Shown: in pieces, positions 34,634 to 44,898 of the stretch | How positions within the stretch are numbered: position 1 is the stretch's first letter | Layout: every line of letters begins with the position of its first letter | NCBI GenBank assembly: GCA_001295905.1 | Contig: LJHT01000005.1 | Span: 1-51,655 of the forward strand | Source of the DNA: a beta proteobacterium AAP51 | GTDB taxonomy: Bacteria > Pseudomonadota > Gammaproteobacteria > Burkholderiales > Burkholderiaceae_C | DNA: 51,655 nucleotides | Direction of reading: 5' to 3' | Made by a program: the position numbers and the translations under genes | The notes under the pieces: model-generated | Databases searched by the model: none | What the model was told of the DNA's origin: nothing | The model's input: only the letters and a program-made list of their open reading frames with translations

Positions 34634-35065
34634 TCATTCGGCGGCAGGCTTGAAGGCGATGGCCGCCGAGTTGATGCAGAAGCGCTCGCCGGTGGGTTCG
34701 GGCCCGTCTTCGAAGACATGGCCCAGGTGGCTGCCGCACTGGTTGCAGCGCACCTCCACCCGCACCATGCCGTGGCTGCGGTCGACCACGCGCTCCACCA
34801 CCTCGGCGTTGATGGGTTGCCAGTAGCTGGGCCAGCCGCAACCGGCGTCGAACTTGGTGCCGCTTTCGAACAGTGGCGTGCCACAGCCCACGCAGTTGTA
34901 GCGGCCGTCCTCGAAGTGGTCCCAGTACACGCCGGTGAAGGCGCGCTCGGTGGCGGCCTGGCGTGCCACGCGGTACTGCATGGGGTCGAGTTCGGCGCGC
35001 CACTGGTCTTCGGTCTTCTTCACCGGGTAGCGGGGGTCGTCGTGCGGGTGCGGTTCGTTGCTCAT
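34634..35065 (-). CDS. msrB: Peptide-methionine (R)-S-oxide reductase
   Basis: 143 aa. It repairs methionine-R-sulfoxide in proteins. The zinc ligands are Cys58/Cys61 (NCVGCG) and Cys107/Cys110 (RCNQCG), and the catalytic Cys130 is in [20 protein letters not shown] and [10 protein letters not shown] are also diagnostic. No signal peptide is present, so it is cytosolic. The ATG at 35065 begins the family-length protein; the frame remains open antisense through livJ, which is not coding. It heads the msrB-bolA-isomerase run. I recall relatives having a septation gene (yciB) between msrB and bolA, which is absent here. Confidence 0.95.
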   Translation of the reverse strand: MSNEPHPHDDPRYPVKKTEDQWRAELDPMQYRVARQAATERAFTGVYWDHFEDGRYNCVGCGTPLFESGTKFDAGCGWPSYWQPINAEVVERVVDRSHGMVRVEVRCNQCGSHLGHVFEDGPEPTGERFCINSAAIAFKPAAE

Positions 35066-35173
35066 TCGGTACTCGTTCTGTGCGAAGGGCGGCGTGCAGC
35101 CTGTGCAGGCAAGGGGTCGACAGCGCTGCATTGTCCGCTGTGGCGGGCGGGTGCCCACGGCCTGTGGCTTTGT

Positions 35174-35216
35174 GCTTGTCGCCAGGGCGACAAGCCTTCG
35201 GGGTAGTCCCTGAGGG
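35174..35216. promoter_or_regulatory. Palindromes upstream of livJ
   Basis: A perfect inverted repeat at 35174-35195 (10-base arms GCTTGTCGCC and GGCGACAAGC, two-base centre) is followed at 35208-35216 by CCCTGAGGG within GGGGTAGTCCCTGAGGGC. No T run follows, so they look like regulator sites in the 210-base divergent region between msrB and livJ. The GGGTAGTCCCT pattern resembles sites of LuxR/FixJ-type regulators, but this is inference. Confidence 0.45.
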
Positions 35217-35275
35217 CTATCGACATGCAGTTCAGCTAACTTCCACGCGTTTGAGTGAACCCACTGGAGACAACG

Positions 35276-36535
35276 ATGAATATCCGCCGCAGCGTCCTGA
35301 CCACCGCCTTGAATCTGGCCCTGGGCACCGCCCTGGTGCTGGGCAGTTCTGCAGCCTTCGCGCAGAAGGGTGAAACCGTCAAGATCGCCTGGATCGACGC
35401 GCTCACCGGCCTGACGGCTGCCACGGGCCAGAACCAGCTCAAGGGCTTCCAGTTCCTGGCCGAGCAGTTCAACAAGAGCAACCCTGCCGGCGTGAAGTTC
35501 GAGGTGGTGTCCTTCGACAACAAGCTCAGCCCGCAGGAAACCGTCAACGCGCTGCAGGCCGCCATCGACCAGGGCATCCGCTACGTCGCGCAGGGCACCG
35601 GTTCGGGCCCGGCCACCGCCATCATCGACTTCCTGAACCGCTACAACGAGCGCAACCCGGGCAAGGAGGTGGTGTTCCTGAACTACGCGGCCGTCGACCC
35701 CTCGCTGACGAACGAGCGCTGCAGCTTCTGGCACTTCCGCTTCGACGCCGACACCTCGATGAAGATGGAAGCACTCACCACCTTCATGAAGGACGACAAG
35801 GACGTCAAGAAGGTCTACCTGATCAACCAGAACTACTCGCACGGCCACCAGGTCGTGAAGTACGCGAAGGAAAACCTCAAGCGCAAGCGGCCCGACGTCG
35901 AGATCGTCGGTGAGGACCTCACGCCACTGGCCCAGACGCGCGACTTCGCGCCCTACATCGCCAAGATCCGCGCCAGCGGTGCCGACACCGTCATCACCGG
36001 CAACTGGTCGAGCGACCTCACGCTGCTCATCAAGGCCGCCAACGATGCCAACCTGAACGTCAAGTTCTACACCTACTACGCCAGCGTCAGCGGCACGCCC
36101 ACGGCGCTGGGCTCGAAGTCGGCCGGCCGTGTGTACCAGGTGGGCGTGATGCCCTTCGAGAACCCGGCCGCGCGCAAGCTGATGGACGAGTACAAGGCCA
36201 AGTTCAACGACGACTTCTACACCGCCCAGATCTACAACGTCTACCAGATGCTCAGTGCGGCCATGGCCAAGGCCAAGAGCACCGCGCCCGTCAAGGTGGC
36301 GGCGGCGATGAGTGGCCTGGAAGTGCCCAGCTTCGGCGGCAGCGTCACCATGCGCAAGACCGACCACCAGCTGCAGCAGTCCGTCTACATGACGGTGTGG
36401 CAGAAGGCGGGCGCCAAGCCCTTCGACTACAGCGTCGAGAACACGGGCTACAACTTCCGCAACGTCAGGACCTTCGAAAGCTACGTGGCCAGCACGCCCA
36501 CCTCGTGCCAGATGAAGCGGCCCGCGGGCCTGTAA
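35276..36535 (+). CDS. livJ: Branched-chain amino acid/carboxylate ABC transporter substrate-binding protein
   Basis: 419 aa periplasmic protein with a signal peptide ([27 protein letters not shown]). The mature N terminus [32 protein letters not shown] and the [14 protein letters not shown] segment mark the LivJ-type type I binding fold. The many relatives in Burkholderiales bind not only branched-chain amino acids but also aromatic and aliphatic carboxylates. GGAGA lies five bases before the ATG at 35276; an ATG at 35255 in the same frame is less likely. A strong terminator separates it from livH, a usual device for making more binding protein than permease. Confidence 0.9.
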   Translation: MNIRRSVLTTALNLALGTALVLGSSAAFAQKGETVKIAWIDALTGLTAATGQNQLKGFQFLAEQFNKSNPAGVKFEVVSFDNKLSPQETVNALQAAIDQGIRYVAQGTGSGPATAIIDFLNRYNERNPGKEVVFLNYAAVDPSLTNERCSFWHFRFDADTSMKMEALTTFMKDDKDVKKVYLINQNYSHGHQVVKYAKENLKRKRPDVEIVGEDLTPLAQTRDFAPYIAKIRASGADTVITGNWSSDLTLLIKAANDANLNVKFYTYYASVSGTPTALGSKSAGRVYQVGVMPFENPAARKLMDEYKAKFNDDFYTAQIYNVYQMLSAAMAKAKSTAPVKVAAAMSGLEVPSFGGSVTMRKTDHQLQQSVYMTVWQKAGAKPFDYSVENTGYNFRNVRTFESYVASTPTSCQMKRPAGL

Positions 36536-36555
36536 AGCCGCCGCTGCCGATGGCC

Positions 36556-36591
36556 GGGCCCTGAGGAGCTCGCTCCGCAGGGCCCTTTTTT
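36556..36591 (+). terminator. Intrinsic terminator/attenuator between livJ and livH
   Basis: Stem GGGCCCTG/CAGGGCCC with a nested GGAG/CTCC stem inside the loop and six T following directly. It lies 20 bases after the livJ stop and 39 before livH, so partial read-through is needed unless livH has its own promoter. Confidence 0.9.
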
Positions 36592-36630
36592 CGGGCCCCT
36601 GAAACCCGACCCTGCCCACGGACCCCCGCC

Positions 36631-37665
36631 TTGGACCAACTGCTCATCAACGTCCTGAACGGCCTGAGCGCCGGCTTGCTGCTGTTCATGCTGAGCTCAG
36701 GGCTCACGCTCATCTTCAGCATGATGGGCGTGCTGAACTTCGCCCACGCCAGCTTCTACATGGTGGGGGCGTACATCGCCTATTCGCTGACGAAGATCAT
36801 CGGCTTCTGGCCGGCGCTCTTCGTCGCGCCCGTGCTGGTGGGTCTGCTGGGGGCGCTGTTCGAGCGCACGGCGCTGCGCCGCGTGCACAAGTTCGGCCAC
36901 GTGCCCGAACTGCTGATCACCTTCGGCCTGAGCTTCGTCATCCTGGAACTGGTGAAGCTGATCTGGGGGCTGAGCTCGGTGCCCTTTCCGCCACCGCCGC
37001 TGCTGCAGGGCGCGGCGTTCACGGTGGTGCAGTCGCCCCTCAGCGGTCTGGGCCTGGTGTGGGGCGCTGCGCCGGCCGATATCTGCAATGCCGTGCTGGA
37101 GGGCGTGCGCACGCAGTGCTCCACCTTCCCGGCCACGCGCTTTTTCATGATGGTGGTGGCGCTGGTGATGCTGGTGGCCTTGTGGCTGCTGCTCACGCGC
37201 ACGCGCATCGGCCTGGTCATCCAGGCCGCGCTCACGCACCCCGAGGCGGTGGAGGCCCTGGGCCACAACGTGCCGCGCGTGTTCATGCTGGTGTTTGGCA
37301 GCGGCTGCGGCCTGGCCGGGCTGGCCGGCGTGATGGGCGGTGTCACCTTCGTCACCGAGCCCTCGATGGCCACCATCGTGGGCAGCATCATCTTCGTGGT
37401 GGTGGTGGTGGGCGGCATGGGCTCGCTGGCCGGGGCTTTCGTGGCTTCCATCCTCATCGGGCTGCTGCAGACGCTGCCGCTCACGGTGGACAAGAGCCTG
37501 GCCGATGCCGCCCGCGCCCTGGGCTGGGCCGTGAGCGAGGCGAACTTCGCCTACCCCATCCTGAAGATCACGCTGGCGCAGTCGGCGCCCATCCTGCCTT
37601 ACCTGCTGCTGGTGCTGATCCTGATTTTCCGGCCCAAGGGCCTGCTGGGTACGAGAGAAGGCTGA
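36631..37665 (+). CDS. livH: Branched-chain amino acid-type ABC permease LivH
   Basis: 344 aa with about eight helices. The N terminus [26 protein letters not shown], followed by [19 protein letters not shown], is the LivH signature, and [10 protein letters not shown] is the conserved cytoplasmic loop that contacts the ATPase. The start is TTG at 36631, which gives the family N terminus; no ATG fits. No clear ribosome site precedes it. An insertion with two Cys ([23 protein letters not shown]) in a periplasmic loop is seen in this subfamily. It is four bases or so upstream of livM. Confidence 0.93.
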   Translation: MDQLLINVLNGLSAGLLLFMLSSGLTLIFSMMGVLNFAHASFYMVGAYIAYSLTKIIGFWPALFVAPVLVGLLGALFERTALRRVHKFGHVPELLITFGLSFVILELVKLIWGLSSVPFPPPPLLQGAAFTVVQSPLSGLGLVWGAAPADICNAVLEGVRTQCSTFPATRFFMMVVALVMLVALWLLLTRTRIGLVIQAALTHPEAVEALGHNVPRVFMLVFGSGCGLAGLAGVMGGVTFVTEPSMATIVGSIIFVVVVVGGMGSLAGAFVASILIGLLQTLPLTVDKSLADAARALGWAVSEANFAYPILKITLAQSAPILPYLLLVLILIFRPKGLLGTREG

Positions 37666-37672
37666 TGCTGTG

Positions 37673-39019
37673 ATGGCGCGCAATCACGTGGGAACACAAG
37701 AAGGCAAACAGGTGGGCAGGCACGCCGGCAAGGCACGTTACCGCTTCCGGCCCTGGAACGTGGGCCGCTGGGTGCTGTGGAGCCTGTTCGCGCTGGTGCT
37801 CGCGGTGGCACCGATGATCTGGACCTCGGGCTTCGCGCTGACCATGCTGTGCCAGATGGGCATCGCCATCATCGCCTGCCTGGCCTACAACATCCTGCTG
37901 GGGCAGGGCGGCATGCTCAGCTTCGGGCACGCGGTGTACACGGGCCTGGGCAGCTTCCTGGCCATCCACACCATGAACAAGATCGCCGCCGGTGCCATCT
38001 GGCTGCCGATGAGCATGGTGCCGCTGGTCGGCGCCCTGGGCGGCCTGTTCTTCGCGGCGCTGCTGGGCTACGTGACCACGAAGAAGAGCGGCACGCCCTT
38101 CGCGATGATCACCTTGGGCATCGGCGAGCTGGTGTGGAGCATGTCGCTGATGATTCCCGAGTTCTTCGGTGGCGAAGGCGGCATCAGCAGCAACCGCGTC
38201 GTGGGCGAGCCCTTCTTCGGCATCACCTTCGGGCCGCAGATCCAGGTGTACTACCTGATCGCCATCTACTGCTTCATCTGCACCGTGCTGATGTTTGCGC
38301 TGACGCGCACGCCGCTGGGCCGCATGCTGAACGCCGTGCGCGACAACCCCGAGCGCGTGGAGTTCGTGGGCTACAGCACCCAGCGCGTGCGCTACATCGC
38401 CTTCATGATCTCGGGCATGTTCTCGGGCATTGCCGGCGGGCTGGCAGCGGTGAACTTCGAGCTCGTCACGGCCGAGGTGGTGGGCGCGGGGCGCTCGGGC
38501 GCCTACCTGCTGTTCGTGTTCCTGGGCGGGGCGATGTTCTTCATCGGGCCCATCATCGGTGCCATCCTCATGGTGGTGGCGCTGGTGCTGCTGAGCGAGC
38601 TGACGCAGGCCTGGCTGCTGTACCTGGGCCTGGTCTTCGTCTTCATGGTGATGTACGCGCCGGGCGGCATCAGCAGCCTGATCATGATGAACCTGCGCGT
38701 GGCTTCCTTCGGCAAGCTGCGGCCGCTGCTGGCCAGCTACCTGGCGCTGGGCGGCACGGCGCTCACGATGCTGGTGGGGGCGGGCGCGATGGTGGAGATG
38801 GTCTACCACCTGCAGCTGAACGAGGCCCTGGGGCCTGAACTGAAATACATGGGTGCCACGCTGAACGCCAAGAGCTTCGACAGCTGGTTCGGCTCTTGTT
38901 TCGTGCTGGCCGTGGGCGTGGCCATGTTCGAACTGACGCGGCGGCAGTTCGCGCGCCAGTGGGGGCAGACGCAGGAAGAGATCGAGAAAGAGATCAAGCG
39001 CCGGGAGGCCGCGCTGTGA
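37673..39019 (+). CDS. livM: Branched-chain amino acid-type ABC permease LivM
   Basis: 448 aa, longer than usual LivM (about 320-420). It starts with a basic cytoplasmic tail (about residues 1-30), then helices including MGIAIIACLAYNILLGQGGMLSFGHAVYTGLG, a family hallmark, and the TPLGRMLNAVRDNPERVEFVG ATPase-contact loop. The extra length is a C-terminal pair of segments (ASYLALGGTALTMLVGAGAMVEMVYHL and FDSWFGSCFVLAVGVAMFELTRRQF), which adds two hydrophobic stretches. GTG at 37670 and ATG at 37673 are both possible. The stop overlaps livG by four bases. Confidence 0.92.
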   Translation: MARNHVGTQEGKQVGRHAGKARYRFRPWNVGRWVLWSLFALVLAVAPMIWTSGFALTMLCQMGIAIIACLAYNILLGQGGMLSFGHAVYTGLGSFLAIHTMNKIAAGAIWLPMSMVPLVGALGGLFFAALLGYVTTKKSGTPFAMITLGIGELVWSMSLMIPEFFGGEGGISSNRVVGEPFFGITFGPQIQVYYLIAIYCFICTVLMFALTRTPLGRMLNAVRDNPERVEFVGYSTQRVRYIAFMISGMFSGIAGGLAAVNFELVTAEVVGAGRSGAYLLFVFLGGAMFFIGPIIGAILMVVALVLLSELTQAWLLYLGLVFVFMVMYAPGGISSLIMMNLRVASFGKLRPLLASYLALGGTALTMLVGAGAMVEMVYHLQLNEALGPELKYMGATLNAKSFDSWFGSCFVLAVGVAMFELTRRQFARQWGQTQEEIEKEIKRREAAL

Positions 39020-39813
39020 GCACAAACGAGGGCAAGTCCGAGTTCGCGGTGGAACTGCGCGACGTGCGCAAGAGTTTCGGCAAGACCGAGATCATCCGCG
39101 GCGCCAGCCTGGCCGTGCGGCCCGGCGAGCGCGTGGCCATCATCGGCCCCAACGGCGCCGGCAAGAGCACGCTGTTCAACCTGATCAGCGGGCGCTTCGG
39201 CAGCACCAGCGGCGACATTCTTCTGCATGGCCAGAAGATCGACGGGCTGAAGCCTTACGAGATCACGCGCAGGGGCCTGGCGCGCAGCTTCCAGGTGAGC
39301 AACCTCTTCACACGGCTTTCCGTGTTCGAGAACCTGCGCTGCGCGGTGCTGTGGAGCCTGGGCTACAAGTACAGCTTCTGGCGCTTCCTCGCCGACGCGA
39401 AGGACGCCAACGACCGCGCCGAAGAGGTGATGGACATGATCAAGCTGCACAAGCGGCGCGACGTGCTCGCCATGAACCTCACCTACGCCGAGCAGCGCGC
39501 GCTGGAGATCGGCATCACCATCGCCGGCGGCGCCAGCGTGGTGCTGCTGGACGAACCCACCGCCGGCATGAGCAAGAGCGAGACCGCGCGTTTCGTGAAC
39601 CTGATCCGCGAGGTGACGGTCGGCAAGACGCTGCTCACCGTGGAACACGACATGGGCGTCGTGTTCGGCCTGGCCGACAAGATTGCGGTGCTGGTGTATG
39701 GCGAAGTCATCGCCTTCGACTTGCCAGAGGCCGTGCGCGCCAACAAGCGCGTTCAAGAGGCCTACCTCGGCAGCGTGTTGGCCGAGGCGCAGGCCGAGGC
39801 CGCCGGACACTGA
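39016..39813 (+). CDS. livG: Branched-chain amino acid-type ABC ATPase LivG
   Basis: 265 aa. Walker A is GPNGAGKSTLFN, followed by the Q-loop region GLARSFQVSNLF and the D-loop stretch VVLLDEPTAGMS. The usual LSGGQ signature is replaced by MNLTYAEQRALEIG, that is LTYAEQ, typical of LivG. The C-terminal LPEAVRANKRVQEAYLG segment also marks LivG. The GTG at 39016 overlaps the livM stop. It supplies ATP hydrolysis together with LivF. Here the Walker A Lys is normal, in contrast to LivF. Confidence 0.94.
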   Translation: MSTNEGKSEFAVELRDVRKSFGKTEIIRGASLAVRPGERVAIIGPNGAGKSTLFNLISGRFGSTSGDILLHGQKIDGLKPYEITRRGLARSFQVSNLFTRLSVFENLRCAVLWSLGYKYSFWRFLADAKDANDRAEEVMDMIKLHKRRDVLAMNLTYAEQRALEIGITIAGGASVVLLDEPTAGMSKSETARFVNLIREVTVGKTLLTVEHDMGVVFGLADKIAVLVYGEVIAFDLPEAVRANKRVQEAYLGSVLAEAQAEAAGH

Positions 39814-39821
39814 AACCTTCC

Positions 39822-40517
39822 ATGCTGAACCTGCAAAACGTCCACGCCTTCTACGGCAAGAGCCATGTGCTGCATGGCGTGAATTTCGATGTGCGCGCCG
39901 GCGAGATCGTCGCGCTGCTGGGCCGCAACGGCTCGGGCCGCAGCACCACCGTCAAGGCCATCATGGGCCTGGTCGACTGCACCGGCAGCGTGAAGTTCAG
40001 GGACCAGGAACAGCTCGGCCGCAAGGCCTTCGAGATTGCGCACGCCGGCATCGGCTACGTGCCCGAGAACCGCGACATCTTCCCCACGCTCACCGTGCAC
40101 CAGAACCTGCAGCTGGGCCAGAAGAACGGCGCCAAGAACCCGCGCTGGAGCTTCGACGACATGTACCAGATGTTCCCGCGCCTGAAGGAGCGCCAGCACA
40201 CCGAGGCGGGCGTGCTGAGCGGCGGCGAGCAGCAGATGCTGACGCTGTGCCGCACGCTGATGGGCGACCCGGAACTCATCATGATCGACGAGCCCACCGA
40301 GGGCCTGGCGCCCAAGATCGTGGAACTGGTGGCCGAGTACCTGCGCGAACTGAAGCGCCGCGGCATCAGCGTGCTGCTGGTGGAGCAGAAGCTCACCATC
40401 GCGCTGGAGGTGGCCGACCGCTGCCTGGTGATGGGCCACGGGCAGATCGTGTTCGAGGGCACGCCTGCAGATCTGCGCGCCAATGCCTACATCAGGAAGG
40501 AGTGGCTGGAGGTCTAG
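39822..40517 (+). CDS. livF: Branched-chain amino acid-type ABC ATPase LivF with Arg in Walker A
   Basis: 231 aa. The LivF layout is clear: LRNV-like start LNLQNVHAFYGKSHVLHGV, GIGYVPENRDIFPTLTVHQNL, signature LSGGEQQML, Walker B LIMIDEPTEGLAPKI and the C-terminal ANAYIRKEWLEV. The Walker A motif reads GRNGSGRST: the invariant Lys is Arg40 (codon CGC at 39939-39941). In canonical ABC ATPases that Lys contacts the ATP phosphates, so this half-site may be weakened while LivG carries a normal motif. It follows livG by eight bases and ends the transporter operon. Confidence 0.92.
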   Translation: MLNLQNVHAFYGKSHVLHGVNFDVRAGEIVALLGRNGSGRSTTVKAIMGLVDCTGSVKFRDQEQLGRKAFEIAHAGIGYVPENRDIFPTLTVHQNLQLGQKNGAKNPRWSFDDMYQMFPRLKERQHTEAGVLSGGEQQMLTLCRTLMGDPELIMIDEPTEGLAPKIVELVAEYLRELKRRGISVLLVEQKLTIALEVADRCLVMGHGQIVFEGTPADLRANAYIRKEWLEV

Positions 40518-40542
40518 CCACACCGCGCCCGATGAAGCCGCT

Positions 40543-40582
40543 ACGGCCCTTGTCACTGCAGCGACATGGGCCGTTTGTTTTG
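40543..40582 (+). terminator. Terminator of the liv operon
   Basis: Stem ACGGCCC-T-TGTC paired with GACA-T-GGGCCGT (11 pairs with one T-T mismatch), eight-base loop, then TTGTTTT. It separates livF from the beta-oxidation genes. Confidence 0.82.
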
Positions 40583-40588
40583 CAGACC

Positions 40589-40610
40589 TAGAATCGAACG
40601 ACCGTTCTAT
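40589..40610 (+). promoter_or_regulatory. -10-like element and palindromic operator before the FadB-type gene
   Basis: A TAGAAT hexamer (40589-40594) is followed by the palindrome GAACG-AC-CGTTC (40596-40607), which extends imperfectly outward as AT(C)...(T)AT. A repressor there would sit on the start of transcription. The shape resembles operators of TetR-family regulators that control fatty-acid catabolism. No regulator gene lies nearby. AAGGAG at 40620-40625 is the ribosome site of the following gene. Confidence 0.55.
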
Positions 40611-40630
40611 TTCAGCCGGAAGGAGCCAGC

Positions 40631-42727
<2,097 letters not shown>

Positions 42728-42751
42728 AACACGGCTGAAGGAACACCCACC

Positions 42752-43927
42752 ATGACCCAAGCTGTCATCGTCTCTACCGCCCGCACGCCGCTTTGCAAGA
42801 GCTGGAAGGGCGCCTTCAACATGACCCACGGCGCCACGCTGGGCGGCCACGCCGTCAAGGCCGCCGTGGAACGCGCCGGCATCGACCCCGGCGTCATCGA
42901 AGACGTGCTGATGGGCTGCGCCAACCCCGAAGGCGCCACCGGCTGGAACATCGCGCGCCAGGTGGCCTTGCGGGCCGGGCTGCCCATCAGCGTGAGCGGC
43001 ATCACCATCAACCGCTTCTGCTCCAGCGGCCTGCAGACCATCGCCATGGCCGCTCAGCGCATCATTGCCGGCGAGGGCGATGCCTACGTGGCCGGCGGCG
43101 TGGAAAGCATCTCCTGCGTGCAGCAGGAAATGAACATGCACATGTTCCAGGACAGCTGGCTCAAGGAACACAAGCCCGAGATCTACTGGCCGATGCTGCA
43201 GACGGCCGAGACCGTGGCCAAGCGCTACCAGGTGGCCAAGGAACGCATGGACCGCTTCGGCGCCGAGAGCCAGCAGAAGGCCTGCGCGGCCCAGGCGGCG
43301 GGGCTGTTCAACGACGAGATCGCGCCCATCACCGTGATGGCCGGTGTGGCCGACCCGGTGATGGGCCTGCGCAGCAAAGAGGTGACGGTCAGTGCCGACG
43401 AAGGCCTGCGGCCGGGCACCACCTTCGAGGCGGTGCAGGGCATCCGTTCGGCCATGCCCGGCGGCGTGGTGACGGCGGGCAACGCCAGCCAGTTCTCGGA
43501 CGGCGCGGGCGCCTGTGTGGTGGTGAGCGAAACCTATGCGCAGCAGAAGGGCTTGAAGCCCCTGGGCCGTTTCCTGGGTTTTGCCGTGGCCGGCTGCGAG
43601 CCCGACGAGATGGGCATCGGCCCGGTCTTCGCCGTTCCCAAGGTGCTGAAGCGTCTGGGCCTGACGGTGGCCGACATCGACCTCTGGGAACTGAACGAAG
43701 CCTTCGCCGTGCAGGTGCTGTACTGCGCCGACACCTTGGGCATCCCCATGGACCGCCTGAACGTCAACGGCGGCGCCATCGCGGTGGGCCACCCCTATGG
43801 CGTGAGCGGCCAGCGCCTGACGGGCCATGCGCTCATCGAAGGCAAGCGCCGCGGCGCCAAGCGTGTGGTGGTCACCATGTGCATCGGCGGCGGCATGGGC
43901 GCGGCCGGCGTGTTCGAGGTGCTGTGA
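42752..43927 (+). CDS. Acetyl-CoA acyltransferase (thiolase)
   Basis: 391 aa. The nucleophile is Cys90 in [10 protein letters not shown], with His347 in [11 protein letters not shown] and Cys377 in [10 protein letters not shown] completing the active site. The thiolase-typical start ([10 protein letters not shown]) and [10 protein letters not shown] are present. It cleaves 3-ketoacyl-CoA to acetyl-CoA and a shortened acyl-CoA, the last step of beta-oxidation after the FadB-type gene upstream. The [10 protein letters not shown] variant instead of GHPLGATG places it in a FadA/FadI-like subgroup. Its stop codon overlaps the start of the next gene. Confidence 0.95.
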   Translation: MTQAVIVSTARTPLCKSWKGAFNMTHGATLGGHAVKAAVERAGIDPGVIEDVLMGCANPEGATGWNIARQVALRAGLPISVSGITINRFCSSGLQTIAMAAQRIIAGEGDAYVAGGVESISCVQQEMNMHMFQDSWLKEHKPEIYWPMLQTAETVAKRYQVAKERMDRFGAESQQKACAAQAAGLFNDEIAPITVMAGVADPVMGLRSKEVTVSADEGLRPGTTFEAVQGIRSAMPGGVVTAGNASQFSDGAGACVVVSETYAQQKGLKPLGRFLGFAVAGCEPDEMGIGPVFAVPKVLKRLGLTVADIDLWELNEAFAVQVLYCADTLGIPMDRLNVNGGAIAVGHPYGVSGQRLTGHALIEGKRRGAKRVVVTMCIGGGMGAAGVFEVL

Positions 43928-44826
43928 TGCGGTGCCTGGCAGGGCTGGCGCTGGCCGTGGCGGCCGCGCTGCCGGCCTGGGCGCAGTCAACGGCTTCGCC
44001 GCAGGACTCGGGCCGCCAGTTCGAGGCTGGCCGCAATGCCGAACTGCAGCAGTGGCAGTGGCGTGCGCAGCGCGGCGTGGAACTCACGCCGGCGCAGAAG
44101 GCGGTCGACGCCGTGCAGCAGGCCATCGCCAAGCGCGATTGCCCCGGCGCCGTGGCCGCGCTGAACGCAGGGCTGGCCAAGAGCTACCCCGAGATCTTCA
44201 CGCTGGCCGGCGCACTGTACGAAGAGGGCGTGTGCGTGCGCCCGAACTGGGACCGCGCTGTGGGCCTGTACGAACGCGCCATCGCGGCCAAGCACCCGGG
44301 CGTGACGGCGCGCCTGGCGGCCGGCTACGCCAGCAAGGCCGGCGGCAAGGACCTCGCGGCCGCGCTGTGGTGGGCCACGCGCGCCCGCACCCCGCTGCCG
44401 GCCCCTTGCGCCGAGGTGGCGCCCTTGGCGGCCGATGCCGACAAGTTCATCGCCGCGCTGCAGGCCTGGCCGGCCGGGCGCTTCGAGGCCTGTGCCTACG
44501 CCGCTGCCGTGATGGCCAGCGTGCAGGCCGATCTGGAGGAGCCCGATCTGGCCAGCGGCTTCGGCATGGCGGGCACTGCCGTGCTGCGCTTCACGCCGGC
44601 CGAGGGCCGGATCGACATCCAGGACGACGCCATCGACGCGCCGCCGGCCGCGGGCGTGGTGGTGGCCGGTTCGGCGCAGGACGGCGAGCGCCGCGCCGCG
44701 CGCAAGGCCTTCCAGGCGGAGATCCGCGCCTCGGCCGACCGTGCGCTCAAGCGTTACGAAAAACCGGCCGCGGTGCCGGCCGATTGGCGGGTGGAAGCGC
44801 GGCATGTGTTTGCCGCGGCACGCTGA
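43927..44826 (+). CDS. Secreted TPR/SEL1-like protein, unknown function
   Basis: 299 aa with a signal peptide (LAGLALAVAAALPAWAQ). The body shows helical repeats of TPR/SEL1 type (ALNAGLAKSYPEIFTLAGALYEEGVC, then WDRAVGLYERAIAAKHPGVTARLAAGYASKA) and several Cys, which may form disulphides in the periplasm. The C-terminal half (ASGFGMAGTAVLRFTPAEG onward) is not recognised; it may be a TonB-like or other beta domain. The ATG overlaps the thiolase stop (TGATG), implying coupled translation with cytoplasmic beta-oxidation enzymes, which is odd for a periplasmic protein. Function unknown. Confidence 0.75.
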   Translation: MRCLAGLALAVAAALPAWAQSTASPQDSGRQFEAGRNAELQQWQWRAQRGVELTPAQKAVDAVQQAIAKRDCPGAVAALNAGLAKSYPEIFTLAGALYEEGVCVRPNWDRAVGLYERAIAAKHPGVTARLAAGYASKAGGKDLAAALWWATRARTPLPAPCAEVAPLAADADKFIAALQAWPAGRFEACAYAAAVMASVQADLEEPDLASGFGMAGTAVLRFTPAEGRIDIQDDAIDAPPAAGVVVAGSAQDGERRAARKAFQAEIRASADRALKRYEKPAAVPADWRVEARHVFAAAR

Positions 44827-44898
44827 CACGCCCTGGCCTCCGTGCGGGCGCCTGCGCCGGCGCGGTGCGCCCCCTTCCTGAATTGCTGAGCCTGCCTG

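Noticed and set aside
44840..44872. GC-rich hairpin between the TPR and acyl-CoA dehydrogenase genes as a terminator
   Set aside because: GGGCGC/GCGCCC arms can pair, but what follows is C-rich with no T tract.
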